Assembly: GCA_964619125.1 (NCBI GenBank)
Contig: CAZUCA010000005.1
Span: forward strand, 18,164 to 82,163
Length of the DNA stretch: 64,000 bases
Direction: 5' to 3'
Source of the DNA: Owenweeksia sp964619125
GTDB taxonomy: Bacteria; Bacteroidota; Bacteroidia; Flavobacteriales; Schleiferiaceae
Shown piece by piece: positions 54,447 to 62,772 of this stretch; the stretch's first letter is position 1, and each line of letters starts with the position of its first letter. A model generated the notes under the pieces. The model searched no databases and was not told where the DNA came from. It saw only the letters and a program-made list of their open reading frames with translations. The position numbers were made by a program, and so were the translations under genes.

Positions 54447-55325
54447 ATGATCCAAAATATACTATTTGTCATCAACCCTATTGCGGGCGGTGTCGACAAA
54501 AAAGACCTTGAAAATACAATCGAAAGCTGGGCACAAAGTTCAGGCGTTCATTACCAGGTATTTAAAACAAGTGGCCAGCGGGATGAGGAACGCCTGAGGA
54601 ATAGTCTCCGTGAAAACCGCCCCGAGGTGGTGCTGAGCGTGGGTGGCGACGGCACTCTTAAAATGTGTGCTGAATTACTGCGTGATACAGATATCGGCCT
54701 GGCCATGATTCCGATGGGATCGGCCAACGGAATGGCCAGTGAGCTGGACATTCCCAACGGGCTGGAGGCCAACCTGGAACTATTGTCAGAACCGAACTTT
54801 GAGAGGATTGACCTGCTTTGTTTTAACGATAGCGAACTGGGTTTACACATCAGTGACCTCGGCCTGAATGCTGAACTGGTGAGGGACTTTGAAGAAAGTG
54901 GACGGCGTGGCTTTTTCGGCTACGCGGAAAACCTTTATAACAACTTCACCAACCAACAGGAATTTGAGGTGGAGATTGAAACAGAGCAGCAAAATTATAG
55001 CGGCAAGGCGGTGATGGTGGCACTGGCCAATGCCAAAACCTATGGCACCGGCGCCAAACTCAACCAGTTGGGTAAGCTCAACGACGGCCTAATGGAGATC
55101 TGTGTAATCAAGAAACTAAGTCTGGGAGACCTGGCGGAGCACGTCATAACCATCCCCGATGAAAAATCGGATCACATGGAAATAATACAGTGCAAAAAAG
55201 CGCGTTTACGTACCAGTCGCAAGGTAGCCTTCCAGATTGACGGTGAGGTACGGCCGGCCACCGATCAGCTTAAAGTGGAGGTATTGGCCCGAAACCTTAA
55301 AATATTATTACCGCCATCTTCATAA
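54447..55325 (+). CDS. Diacylglycerol/lipid kinase family protein (YegS-like)
   Basis: A 292-residue lipid kinase. The DAGK catalytic domain shows NPIAGGVDKKDLE, the glycine-rich nucleotide motif VVLSVGGDGTLKMCAE and the conserved PMGSANGMASELDIP. The C-terminal beta-sandwich domain includes MVALANAKTYGTGAKL. Such enzymes phosphorylate diacylglycerol, phosphatidylglycerol or related lipids at the inner face of the membrane. It is divergent from the App1-type phosphatase and is followed four bases later by a hemolysin III-type gene. Confidence 0.92.
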   Translation: MIQNILFVINPIAGGVDKKDLENTIESWAQSSGVHYQVFKTSGQRDEERLRNSLRENRPEVVLSVGGDGTLKMCAELLRDTDIGLAMIPMGSANGMASELDIPNGLEANLELLSEPNFERIDLLCFNDSELGLHISDLGLNAELVRDFEESGRRGFFGYAENLYNNFTNQQEFEVEIETEQQNYSGKAVMVALANAKTYGTGAKLNQLGKLNDGLMEICVIKKLSLGDLAEHVITIPDEKSDHMEIIQCKKARLRTSRKVAFQIDGEVRPATDQLKVEVLARNLKILLPPSS

Positions 55326-55329
55326 TTTC

Positions 55330-55986
55330 ATGAACAGCAAAGCCACTTTTGAAGCCTGCAGCCCGGAAGAGGAATGGGTTAATATCGTTACGCACGGTAT
55401 CGGCATAGTGGCTGGTATTATCGCCATAATTATGCTTAGCAGCCTTGGCCTGGCAAACAATAACCTCCTGCTGCTGGGCACCCTGCTTCTTTACGGCTGC
55501 ACCCTGTTGTGGACTTTTACCACCTCTACACTTTACCACGCTGCTTATGGCGTGGGTGATAAGCTCAGAAACCGGCTCCACCTGCTTGATCATACCGCTA
55601 TTTACCTCTTTATTGCCGGCACCTATACCCCCATCGCCCTGTTTGTGTTGCCCGGTTGGTGGAGCATTTTTATCCTGGCCAGTGTGTGGACGATCGCCCT
55701 CCTGGGCATTACAGCCAAAATATTTTTTATCGGCCGCTTTAAAAAGCTGTCCCTGCTACTATACCTGCTGATGGGTTGGCTGATTGTTATTGCAGCCAAA
55801 CCGCTGCTGCTCCACGCCAGTGAGGATCTATTATTCTGGCTGATGGCGGGTGGGGCGAGTTACACCATCGGCACCATCTTTTTCTCCTGGCGGCAATTAA
55901 AGTATAACCATGGTATCTGGCATCTATTTGTGCTTGGGGGTAGTATCTGTCATTTTTGGGCTATCTATCACCATTTACCGCTTTAG
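55330..55986 (+). CDS. Hemolysin III/PAQR family membrane protein
   Basis: A 218-residue seven-helix protein of the HlyIII/TrhA branch of the PAQR family. It starts with the family hallmark EEEWVNIVTHGIGIVAGI and has STLYHAAYG, LLDHTAIYLFIAGTYTPIAL and the C-terminal HLFVLGGSICHFWAIYHHL, which together supply the Ser-His-Asp-His set thought to bind a metal in this hydrolase-like fold. Bacterial members affect membrane energetics or fluidity. It lies four bases after the DAG kinase stop; ATG 55330 fits the family start. Confidence 0.93.
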   Translation: MNSKATFEACSPEEEWVNIVTHGIGIVAGIIAIIMLSSLGLANNNLLLLGTLLLYGCTLLWTFTTSTLYHAAYGVGDKLRNRLHLLDHTAIYLFIAGTYTPIALFVLPGWWSIFILASVWTIALLGITAKIFFIGRFKKLSLLLYLLMGWLIVIAAKPLLLHASEDLLFWLMAGGASYTIGTIFFSWRQLKYNHGIWHLFVLGGSICHFWAIYHHLPL

Positions 55987-56215
55987 AGTTTAGCTTTTAT
56001 GTTTCTTAAATATTCAGCTGAAAAATAACGGTCAACCTGCCATTTTCTTATCCCCTGGTTTCAAGCTGATCTTTGCCCTGATTTCCCCCGGCACGACCCG
56101 CCATTGCATCACGGGTAGTAAAAATCCCACAACTATGAAGTAATCCCATATTCTAGGGCCAAAGTTTATTTTACCAGGCTTTTATACTATTTATTAATAA
56201 CTGTGATTTTATAGT

Positions 56216-56223
56216 TAAATTTG
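56216..56223 (+). promoter_or_regulatory. -7 element before the small GNAT gene
   Basis: TAAATTTG matches TAnnTTTG and ends 9 bases before ATG 56233. The spacing is short, so the leader would be nearly absent. Confidence 0.35.
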
Positions 56224-56232
56224 TGCTCTCCT

Positions 56233-56535
56233 ATGTCAAACTCAGCTCAGATGGAAGTTATAGATAATACCGAGATGCGCCATTTTGAAGTGCGGGATGG
56301 CGATGAAATTGCCATTATCGAATATCAGATTCAGGAAAGAAAATATTTCCTCACCCGGGTGGACTTCCCCGACAAATTCAAGTCAGACGGCCGGGCCGAT
56401 GAAATGATGGAAAGTGTTCTTGAAATTATCGCGGAAACCGGAATGCGGGTCGTGCCGATGACCAAATTTGTAAAGCAATACTTCCGGGGACACCCTAAGT
56501 ACAAGAAATTATTGCCGGTAGGAATTCACCTGTAG
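56233..56535 (+). CDS. Small GNAT-like N-acetyltransferase (COG2388 type)
   Basis: A 100-residue protein resembling the minimal COG2388/NATD1 acetyltransferases. It has HFEVRDGDEIAIIEYQI in the first half and VVPMTKFVKQYFRGHPKYKKL at the end, where the family has its P-x-C/T-x-F/Y-V-x-x-Y-F signature. The central acetyl-CoA loop is reduced (FKSDGRADEMMESVL, lacking the canonical RxxGxG order), so activity is uncertain. ATG 56233 is used. The gene stands alone between non-coding stretches and is followed by a terminator. Confidence 0.75.
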   Translation: MSNSAQMEVIDNTEMRHFEVRDGDEIAIIEYQIQERKYFLTRVDFPDKFKSDGRADEMMESVLEIIAETGMRVVPMTKFVKQYFRGHPKYKKLLPVGIHL

Positions 56536-56552
56536 TCTAACCTACATCTGTT

Positions 56553-56604
56553 AGCCCTTTTAAGATGGCAAAGCTCTTGACGGCACCATTGTTAAGGGCT
56601 TTTT
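56553..56604 (+). terminator. Terminator of the small GNAT gene
   Basis: AGCCCTT pairs with AAGGGCT across a 34-base internal segment and is followed by four or more T. Confidence 0.6.
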
Positions 56605-56761
56605 AGCGGCCGCCGGCCATTCTTAGCACGGCTAGGCCGCTATATCACAGCTCTCCCCCGGGCTGATCGCTAAATTTCTCTCTAAGCCTATTTATCTGGC
56701 AAACAACTGCCTATACTCCGGGTTTAATCTGGCATTAACTTATTGTTAATCAAATCATCCG

Positions 56762-57748
56762 ATGAGTATGAAGACATTAAAATTCAGCAATGGCGACGGT
56801 ATGCCCATTCTTGGTTTGGGCACCTGGAAATCTGAACCGGGAAAGGTAAAGGAGGCTGTATACGAAGCCATCAAATGTGGTTATCGGCATATTGACTGTG
56901 CCAGTATTTATCAAAACGAAGCCGAAGTTGGTGCCGCTATAAAACAGGCCCTCGACGAGGAACTAGTAAAGCGCGAGGACCTTTGGGTTACCTCCAAACT
57001 ATGGAATAATGCCCATGAAAGGGAGCAGGTAAAACCAGCCCTGCAAAATACCTTGCAAGATCTGGGGCTTGACTACCTCGACCTCTATCTGATACACTGG
57101 CCGATTGCCCAGAAAGCAGACTCAAATTTCCCCGAAAAGGCTGAAGACTTTTTGGCTCTGGAAAACGTCCCTATTGCCGAAACCTGGAGTGCGATGGAGC
57201 GGCTGGTTGATGAGGGCCTTTGTCGCCACATCGGTGTTTCAAACTTCAGTGTGGATAAATTAAAGCGCCTCGTTTCTATCGCCGCCATCAAGCCTGAGGT
57301 CAACCAGGTGGAGCTTCACCCCTATCTTCAGCAAAAGGACATGCTTGATTACTGCCACAATAATGGCATTAATCTCACCGGCTACTCCCCACTGGGTTCC
57401 ATGGATCGCCCGGAGACCCTTAAAAAAGAAGATGAACCAATTCCCATGGAGAGCGAAGTAGTGAAAGGCATTGCTAAAAAATACGACATCACCGAGGCTC
57501 AGGTATTACTGGCCTGGAATATCAATCGTGGGGTGGCGGTAATTCCCAAGTCTACCAATAAGGAGCGTATACGAGAGAATCTTCTGGCAGCCGATATTCT
57601 GCTCAATCACGATGACATTCGCAAGATCGATGATATGGATCAGGGCTACCGATTTGTGGATGGCGGTGCTTTTGATATGGAGGGGAACCCCTACACCCAA
57701 AATAATATCTGGGATGAAGAAAGTGACGTGGCCCCGATAAGCGGTTGA
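56762..57748 (+). CDS. Aldo/keto reductase
   Basis: A 328-residue NADPH-dependent reductase. The AKR tetrad is visible: Asp and Tyr in YRHIDCASIYQNE, Lys in WVTSKLWNN and His in YLIHWP. The cofactor-binding C-terminal motif VAVIPKSTNKERIREN is present. The substrate range of such AKRs is broad, covering aldehydes, ketoses and steroids, and cannot be read from sequence. A monocistronic gene with a bidirectional-type terminator. Confidence 0.94.
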   Translation: MSMKTLKFSNGDGMPILGLGTWKSEPGKVKEAVYEAIKCGYRHIDCASIYQNEAEVGAAIKQALDEELVKREDLWVTSKLWNNAHEREQVKPALQNTLQDLGLDYLDLYLIHWPIAQKADSNFPEKAEDFLALENVPIAETWSAMERLVDEGLCRHIGVSNFSVDKLKRLVSIAAIKPEVNQVELHPYLQQKDMLDYCHNNGINLTGYSPLGSMDRPETLKKEDEPIPMESEVVKGIAKKYDITEAQVLLAWNINRGVAVIPKSTNKERIRENLLAADILLNHDDIRKIDDMDQGYRFVDGGAFDMEGNPYTQNNIWDEESDVAPISG

Positions 57749-57756
57749 TTTTCAAA

Positions 57757-57790
57757 AAAAATGCGACCCATATTGCAGAGACGCATTTTT
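57757..57790 (+). terminator. Terminator of the aldo/keto reductase gene
   Basis: AAAAATGCG pairs with CGCATTTTT across a 16-base loop. A/T runs on both sides would allow function in both directions. Confidence 0.82.
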
Positions 57791-58290
57791 CACTGTGATG
57801 GTAAAACCACAATGTAGGTGGTTAAGGTTTGGATAAAAATGTGAGCACATTTAAATCACGGTATAAAGCTCCGTAAAAATCCGCTACTATAAAATACTCT
57901 ATATTGGGTATTTATGGAATAAATAAAACAGAAAGAACGCCCTCAACCCAGAACGGTTTTAGTACCGTGAACTGCTGGCTAGCAGGTAGTGCCGTGACTA
58001 TATTGTCTGCTCCGGGCAGACGGGTTAGGGGCTAAATCGCTGCAGCCAAATCGCACTGCCGTTTCTACTTCTATACCGTATGAATCCCGGCGGCCATATT
58101 TATTTAGTCCCCATCAACGCGGATGTAACGACGGCTTAGGTATCTACCGGTCCTTTTAGAGCCTCCCTTGAAAATATGAACTGAAAGAATAATACTACAT
58201 ACAACTATTTAATTATCAGTTATCAACATTCCTGTTATGTAGTATTTATTTTATTTATTTTCGTCCCGATTCTAGCTACCAAACATCCAA
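57791..58290. other. 500-base non-coding region with several stem-loops
   Basis: No credible gene on either strand. Three close hairpins are visible: ACGGT/ACCGT (57953-57968), CTGCT/AGCAG (57972-57985) and GTCTGC/GCAGAC (58005-58021). A long inverted repeat lies at 58191-58246. No tRNA, known riboswitch or repeat array was recognised. It may hold a small RNA, a long leader for the next gene or remnants of a lost gene. Confidence 0.5.
58191..58246. repeat. Inverted repeat before the SpoIIAA-like gene
   Basis: AATACTACATA (58191-58201) is a perfect 11-base complement of TATGTAGTATT (58236-58246), with a 34-base loop. A T/A-rich tract follows on the plus strand. It ends 44 bases before the next ATG. 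Confidence 0.7.
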
Positions 58291-58749
58291 ATGAATTTTA
58301 CTCATACCATTTGTTGGGATCAGCAGCTAATTTACCTGCGATTTAGTGGTGAGCTAAGCTTACGTAAGCTCCTTGCGGCTGGTGAACAGCTGACAGCCGA
58401 GGTGGAAGAAATGACTGGCTTTAAATTCTTGATAGACCTATCCGGGGCTGAACTTCGCTCTGACTTCCGCGAATGGAGGTTAATCAGCCGCCTTTTGCGC
58501 AGGCGCAATTATTTTTCTTCAACCTACTATGCCTTACTGGTTACTAAGAATATTGACACTGCCCTTTGCCTGATGATTATTCAGAAGGCCAAACTGGACC
58601 CCTATGTAGAGGTCTTCTCCACTTTTAGCGGCGCCTGCAGTCATCTTGGTCTCCGCGGTGAAGCCCTGGATCAGCTCAAGGAACTAAGCCTGCAGATTCC
58701 CAGCCTCGCCTCTAACCAGCATGAGCTGACCATTTCAGGGCAGGACTAA
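58291..58749 (+). CDS. SpoIIAA/STAS-like hypothetical protein
   Basis: A 152-residue cytosolic protein without signal peptide or membrane segment. Its alternating pattern (ICWDQQLIYLRFSGELSL ... LLAAGEQLTAEVEEM ... FKFLIDLSGAEL) is that of the SpoIIAA-like STAS domains common in Bacteroidota. No catalytic motif is seen and the partner is unknown. Its 3' end overlaps the convergent DUF6962-like gene by 38 bases. The 540-base structured region lies upstream. Confidence 0.65.
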   Translation: MNFTHTICWDQQLIYLRFSGELSLRKLLAAGEQLTAEVEEMTGFKFLIDLSGAELRSDFREWRLISRLLRRRNYFSSTYYALLVTKNIDTALCLMIIQKAKLDPYVEVFSTFSGACSHLGLRGEALDQLKELSLQIPSLASNQHELTISGQD

Positions 58750-59413
58750 AGTCTTCTTCTACCGCATTGGCGTGTGCCCCCCGGTAAAACAAGAGACTCG
58801 CCAGTGCCATCAATACATGGCTGATATCGGCGTAGTTAAACCACTTACTTATCGAAAGGTGGGTATTAAAGATTACCGCAGCGATAATGCAGAGAAAAAC
58901 GGCATAGGAGAACAAGCGCAGGCTCCGGGCCCGGTTGCCACGGTAAAAATTATAGATGCAAAAGCCCTGCACAACTACCAGTAGCCCGTAGGCAGAATGG
59001 TATTCCACGTAGCGAAATTCAAGAGTACTGAATGCCAGACTGGCAAAAATCAAAAGCTCAAGCACGTTGAACCACTTAAAAAAACGAATGGTGGAATCCT
59101 TGAGAACATGGCTGGTATATTCAATCATCACCCGCTCAATGAAGGTAATGCTCAACATACTCAGCAACCAGCCGGGCAACTTCCAGTAAAAATTAAAGGC
59201 ATAGAGAAAGCCATGGCCAATAACGCCTCCAATAACGGTGGCAATACCCATCAAGCCAAAAAACCACTTGAAATAGGTTAAAAAAGGATGAGAGGGCAGC
59301 TTAGCTAATCTAAAAAAGGCGTAAAAGCACACAATGCCCACCAGTATGTCGGTTAGAGTAGTTACCGGTTCATCGATGCGGATTCCAAAGGGATAAATAG
59401 TGGGATTTTCCAA
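58712..59413 (-). CDS. Multi-pass membrane protein (DUF6962-like)
   Basis: A 233-residue protein with about seven predicted transmembrane helices (for example TDILVGIVCFYAFFRLA, GLMGIATVIGGVIGHGFLYA, YAVFLCIIAAVIFNTHLS, ISHVLMALASLLFYRGA). Conserved-looking His residues (IGHGF, NTHLSISKW, ADISHVL) recall haem- or metal-binding integral proteins such as DUF6962 and ceramidase/PAQR-like sets. No function is assigned. It lies 55 bases downstream of the DUF4105 gene on the same strand and overlaps the convergent SpoIIAA-like gene. Confidence 0.7.
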   Translation of the reverse strand: MENPTIYPFGIRIDEPVTTLTDILVGIVCFYAFFRLAKLPSHPFLTYFKWFFGLMGIATVIGGVIGHGFLYAFNFYWKLPGWLLSMLSITFIERVMIEYTSHVLKDSTIRFFKWFNVLELLIFASLAFSTLEFRYVEYHSAYGLLVVVQGFCIYNFYRGNRARSLRLFSYAVFLCIIAAVIFNTHLSISKWFNYADISHVLMALASLLFYRGAHANAVEEDFSPALKWSAHAG

Positions 59414-59468
59414 AAGCTGACTGAAAGGTTACGTTGGTATGCAAATTTAAAATCTGTGGCGAGTTCAC

Positions 59469-60686
59469 CTAATTGGCCTTTTCAGATTGGGTCCTTCGCC
59501 CTTTAAAACCAAACATCTCCACCACCATCAGGCGCTGACTGATAAATAAACTGCGCAGCAGCAATAGCATGACCAGTGGTAGCAGCGACACATTTAAGTC
59601 CTGCGGCAAAAAGGCCCAACCAAGCAAGGTTAGAGCATGCACAATGGCCATAATGCGATAAAAGCGCCCCAGCCATGAGGGTGGACGCTTACTCAACAGC
59701 AGCCACACCAGCGGGAAGTACAAGGGGAAAGCCCAGAGGATATTCATATTGCCGGCCGCAGCCTGGTGATCGGTAAAAAACCACAATGCCAGCAAAAACC
59801 AGCCGATCAGGCCCACCAGGTTTTGCAGGAGCAGGTCGAACCACAAATGTGTTTTATTTTTTTTGAAACCGCGATAAGTAAGCCAGGCTCCGAAAAGCAG
59901 CAGCAGGGTAAAGACCAGCAGTGGTGAAAAGAGTATGCCGTCAGCCTCTTGAGGAGTGGGCTTATAGCTTACAATAGTTTCCTTCACCAGGGGCCTGCTC
60001 GCCCCTTCTCCTGTTATTTTGCCATCGGCAAAGGCCAATTCCACATAATCCGGCAGAAACATATACTCATAGGCGGTAGCCTCCTTATCCATGGGCACTC
60101 CCAGGCAGAGGTCGATCCCCAAATCACCCCATGGCTGTTCCTGCAGGTACAGGTCACACATTTCCCTGATCGTACTGCCGGGCTCGGCATAATTCTCATC
60201 AAATACCACCTCTGCACCTAAATTATCCTCTATGGCATCGCGTACCCGGGTGGCACAATTGTCATAAAAATAATCATAGCGGTAGTTCATATTTTCGGGC
60301 CGGGCATTCCACTGCAGAAAATCAAAGAGCCGCTGCTTTTCCTTTGCATTGATATTGAGTACCTGCTCATGCACGAAGCGGTTTTCACTGATGTAATAGT
60401 CTACAAAGCCCCGGTAGTCACTTACCGCGAGACGATAGTTGAGATGACCCCGGGCGAAGTTGAGATAGAAATTGGGTTGGTTGAAATCAAAAACACCATA
60501 GTTATAAATAAGGTCCAGCCCACGCTCGGTATCCTTTACCCGGATGGCACTGTGCCCGAAGGCAGAATATAATTCACCCTGGTAGGGACCGCAGGTCACT
60601 ACGTGTATTTCAGCAGTTCCAGAGAGCTGCCATTGCGCTGAACTTAACAGAGGTATAAACAGAAAGAGGAGAAGCCATTTTTTCAT
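59469..60686 (-). CDS. DUF4105/Lnb-type lipoprotein N-acyltransferase family protein
   Basis: A 405-residue protein with a signal peptide (PLLSSAQ), a periplasmic DUF4105 domain (about 25-240) and four to five C-terminal transmembrane helices (about 260-390). Candidate catalytic residues are His 45 (SAFGHSAIRV) and Cys 144 (YDYFYDNCATR). A Bacteroides member of this family, Lnb, was reported to N-acylate the Cys of lipoproteins in place of Lnt; the present protein has the same layout. I did not find an lnt gene here. The many lipoproteins in the window would be substrates if the assignment holds. Confidence 0.85.
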   Translation of the reverse strand: MKKWLLLFLFIPLLSSAQWQLSGTAEIHVVTCGPYQGELYSAFGHSAIRVKDTERGLDLIYNYGVFDFNQPNFYLNFARGHLNYRLAVSDYRGFVDYYISENRFVHEQVLNINAKEKQRLFDFLQWNARPENMNYRYDYFYDNCATRVRDAIEDNLGAEVVFDENYAEPGSTIREMCDLYLQEQPWGDLGIDLCLGVPMDKEATAYEYMFLPDYVELAFADGKITGEGASRPLVKETIVSYKPTPQEADGILFSPLLVFTLLLLFGAWLTYRGFKKNKTHLWFDLLLQNLVGLIGWFLLALWFFTDHQAAAGNMNILWAFPLYFPLVWLLLSKRPPSWLGRFYRIMAIVHALTLLGWAFLPQDLNVSLLPLVMLLLLRSLFISQRLMVVEMFGFKGRRTQSEKAN

Positions 60687-60784
60687 GGCGTTAAATATAC
60701 GGGGGAATTGATGGAAGGGTCAAAATCCGGCCGTTCAGCTTTTCGGAAGACCTTAAGCCTAAGTGATTCCATCCTCTTTTATTT

Positions 60785-60815
60785 TCAATTAGATATAATA
60801 AATTCAACTAATTGA
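60785..60815. repeat. Inverted repeat upstream of the secreted protein gene
   Basis: TCAATTAG and CTAATTGA are perfect complements with a 15-base A/T-rich spacer. It lies between the divergent DUF4105 and secreted-protein genes and may be an operator. Confidence 0.4.
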
Positions 60816-60898
60816 TTTTCAATATTCTATGTTGATATAAATTAGGTGGACTGCCCTTGTTGCTGTATTTTTATTAACCTAAACCAAAAACAAACACG

Positions 60899-61393
60899 AT
60901 GACTACAAGATTATTTAGGGTCGTTGCCCTCAGCTTTGCCATGGTTGTAGCTGGCTTAAACTTCGGTTATGCCCAGGCCACCACCAGCACCCAGGTTATT
61001 CCTATTGGCTTATTACCATCAAGTTACGACGCTTGTGCGGACGATACATTAGTTTCTATTGGTGGCAGTGCTCAAGGTGTCATCCACCAGACTCTCCTGC
61101 CGAGTGGCTTTGTTATGTTTTCTGTAAATCTTAATATCCAAGGCGAGAAAGTGGTTGGGCAGAGCAGTGGCATTATTTATCAGGTTTCCCAAAATTTACA
61201 TCAAAAGTTTGCGCTAAACCCTAGTAGTCAAGTTCAAACTCAGTCTATTCACAACTCACTAAGACTGATTAGCAGGGGTAATGCACCCAACCTGGTAATG
61301 AGGATGAAAACCACCATAAAAATTGATTTTTCCACTAATCCGGCAACGGTCACTATTATCGAAAACAAGGGTACAATCGAAAAATGCAAGTAA
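60899..61393 (+). CDS. Secreted protein of unknown function
   Basis: A 164-residue protein with a signal peptide (VALSFAMVVAGLNFGYAQA) and a mature part rich in beta-strands (GSAQGVIHQTLLPSGFVMFS, VVGQSSGIIYQVSQNLHQKF). The pattern of an early VIHQT segment and a later G-x-I-Y-Q-V segment resembles small secreted proteins of unknown function found in several phyla; I cannot name the family. No T9SS sorting domain and no catalytic motif. Two Cys residues (DACADD and the C-terminal KCK) may form a disulfide. It has its own terminator. Confidence 0.7.
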   Translation: MTTRLFRVVALSFAMVVAGLNFGYAQATTSTQVIPIGLLPSSYDACADDTLVSIGGSAQGVIHQTLLPSGFVMFSVNLNIQGEKVVGQSSGIIYQVSQNLHQKFALNPSSQVQTQSIHNSLRLISRGNAPNLVMRMKTTIKIDFSTNPATVTIIENKGTIEKCK

Positions 61394-61412
61394 ATTATTC
61401 CTGTAATTCATT

Positions 61413-61443
61413 AAAGGCAGCCTCGGTTCTGCCTTTTTCTTTT
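61413..61443 (+). terminator. Terminator of the secreted protein gene
   Basis: AAAGGCAG pairs with CTGCCTTT around an eight-base loop, followed by T-rich sequence. It also faces the end of the convergent ppk2 gene. Confidence 0.85.
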
Positions 61444-61460
61444 TCCAACCCTGCTGGTAC

Positions 61461-62204
61461 CTATGCTTTATCAAGGGTGGGAAAAGTCATATCCAGCGCT
61501 TCGAGGCGCTTTACCACCGCCTGGGCAATGAGAAAGTTGCGATACCATTTCTGATCGGCCGGTACGATATGCCAGGGAATTTCAGGACTACAGCGGACGA
61601 AAATCTCCTCGTATACCTCAAGATAACCATCGCGGTTAGGCTGCTCCTTTTTGTCAGCCTTGTCAAACTTCCAGCGCTTGCTGGGATCAGAAATGCGCTT
61701 ATCGAGCTTTTTGTTTTGCTTTTCCTCCGACAGATGCAGGAAAAACTTGAGGATAATAACCCCATTGCGCTCCAGGTGGTGCTCAAAATTATTAATGTAT
61801 TGATAGCGGTGCTCAATGGTTTCTTCATCGTGAGTTTGGTGCACACTGGGCACCAGGATGTCCTCGTAATAGCTGCGGTTAAAAATCTGAATCATACCAG
61901 TGGGGGGCAAATGGGGATAAATCCGCCACATAAAATCGTGGGAACGCTCCAACTCGGTAGGTTTTTTAAAAGATTTTACCCGGCAACCCATCGGGTTTAC
62001 CCCTGAAAACACATGCCGGATGGTACTGTCTTTTCCGGCGGCATCGAGCCCCTGCAGGATAATTAAAACACTGCGCTTATTATTGGCGTACAGCAGGTTC
62101 TGCAAATCAAAAAGCCGCTCCTTAAAGTAGCTAAGCTTTTCCTTGGTTGCACTTTTCTCGAGCTCGTCCGGAGCCCGGGTAGCTTTCTGGTCCAGTGTGG
62201 TCAT
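61461..62204 (-). CDS. ppk2: Polyphosphate kinase 2 family protein
   Basis: A 247-residue PPK2, which uses polyphosphate to phosphorylate nucleoside mono- or diphosphates. Walker A is IILQGLDAAGKDSTIRHV, Walker B-like FNRSYYEDILV, and the lid module around DKRISDPSKRWKFDKAD includes the family's Lys/Arg residues. Class I (NDP), II (NMP) or III (both) cannot be assigned reliably by eye. It is cytosolic. A small membrane protein gene lies 55 bases upstream on the same strand. Confidence 0.92.
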   Translation of the reverse strand: MTTLDQKATRAPDELEKSATKEKLSYFKERLFDLQNLLYANNKRSVLIILQGLDAAGKDSTIRHVFSGVNPMGCRVKSFKKPTELERSHDFMWRIYPHLPPTGMIQIFNRSYYEDILVPSVHQTHDEETIEHRYQYINNFEHHLERNGVIILKFFLHLSEEKQNKKLDKRISDPSKRWKFDKADKKEQPNRDGYLEVYEEIFVRCSPEIPWHIVPADQKWYRNFLIAQAVVKRLEALDMTFPTLDKA

Positions 62205-62259
62205 GGGTAAAAGTTAGCTAAAAAAGTCGAGGCTTAGCCGCATGGCTGCAACAGACTTA

Positions 62260-62772
62260 CTAAAGTATCACCCCCATATCGGTGAGGCTCAGTCCACTCC
62301 GGGCAGACAAATGCTGAGCGAATTGGGGGAAACCACGCATATGGCGATGAACCTTGATAACTTGCCTCCCTCCTTTCACTACTAACTCCATGCTTAAAGT
62401 GTTGAATCGGGCCGAGCGTACTTCTTCCCATTTTAGCTGGCGAAATTTCCCCCAGCGAAGCTGCTCAATCCCCTTATCTGTAACCCGGATACGATCTCCC
62501 AAACCAAGTCCCAGCAATGGCCACGCCAGAGCTTCCGCCAAAAGGAAACTGATAAAAATGAGTGGCCACTCTTCCGGGGAAAACCATAAGCCAAGGCCCA
62601 GCACTGCCAGTCCACCGCCAGCACAGAGAGCCCCCATGATTGGGTAAAGGATGGGTAATTTAAGTTGAAAGCCCCCACTGGCCAACTTACGGGCACGGCG
62701 ATTGGAGGTCCGGATAAGCAGAATCATTACTACAGAAACGGCTATGGGAACCAGTACACCACTAATGTTCAT
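62260..62772 (-). CDS. Small membrane protein with PH-like domain
   Basis: A 170-residue protein with an N-terminal helix (about 5-22), two further helices (about 43-85) and a soluble C-terminal part (GDRIRVTDKGIEQLRWGKFR ... LKWEEVRSARF ... MELVVKGGRQVIKVHRHM) whose order of strands resembles bacterial PH/EbsA-like domains. No named family is assigned. ATG 62772 is used; a TTG immediately before it is possible. It may be cotranscribed with ppk2. Confidence 0.65.
   Translation of the reverse strand: MNISGVLVPIAVSVVMILLIRTSNRRARKLASGGFQLKLPILYPIMGALCAGGGLAVLGLGLWFSPEEWPLIFISFLLAEALAWPLLGLGLGDRIRVTDKGIEQLRWGKFRQLKWEEVRSARFNTLSMELVVKGGRQVIKVHRHMRGFPQFAQHLSARSGLSLTDMGVIL

Noticed and set aside
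55987..56232. Possible small gene between the hemolysin III and small GNAT genes
   Set aside because: Only frames of about 25 codons with no signal peptide, motif or start context were seen; treated as non-coding with a promoter at its end.
57791..58290. tRNA, known riboswitch or mobile-element remnant in the long gap
   Set aside because: No cloverleaf, no recognisable riboswitch core, and no terminal repeats, transposase fragments or target duplications were seen.
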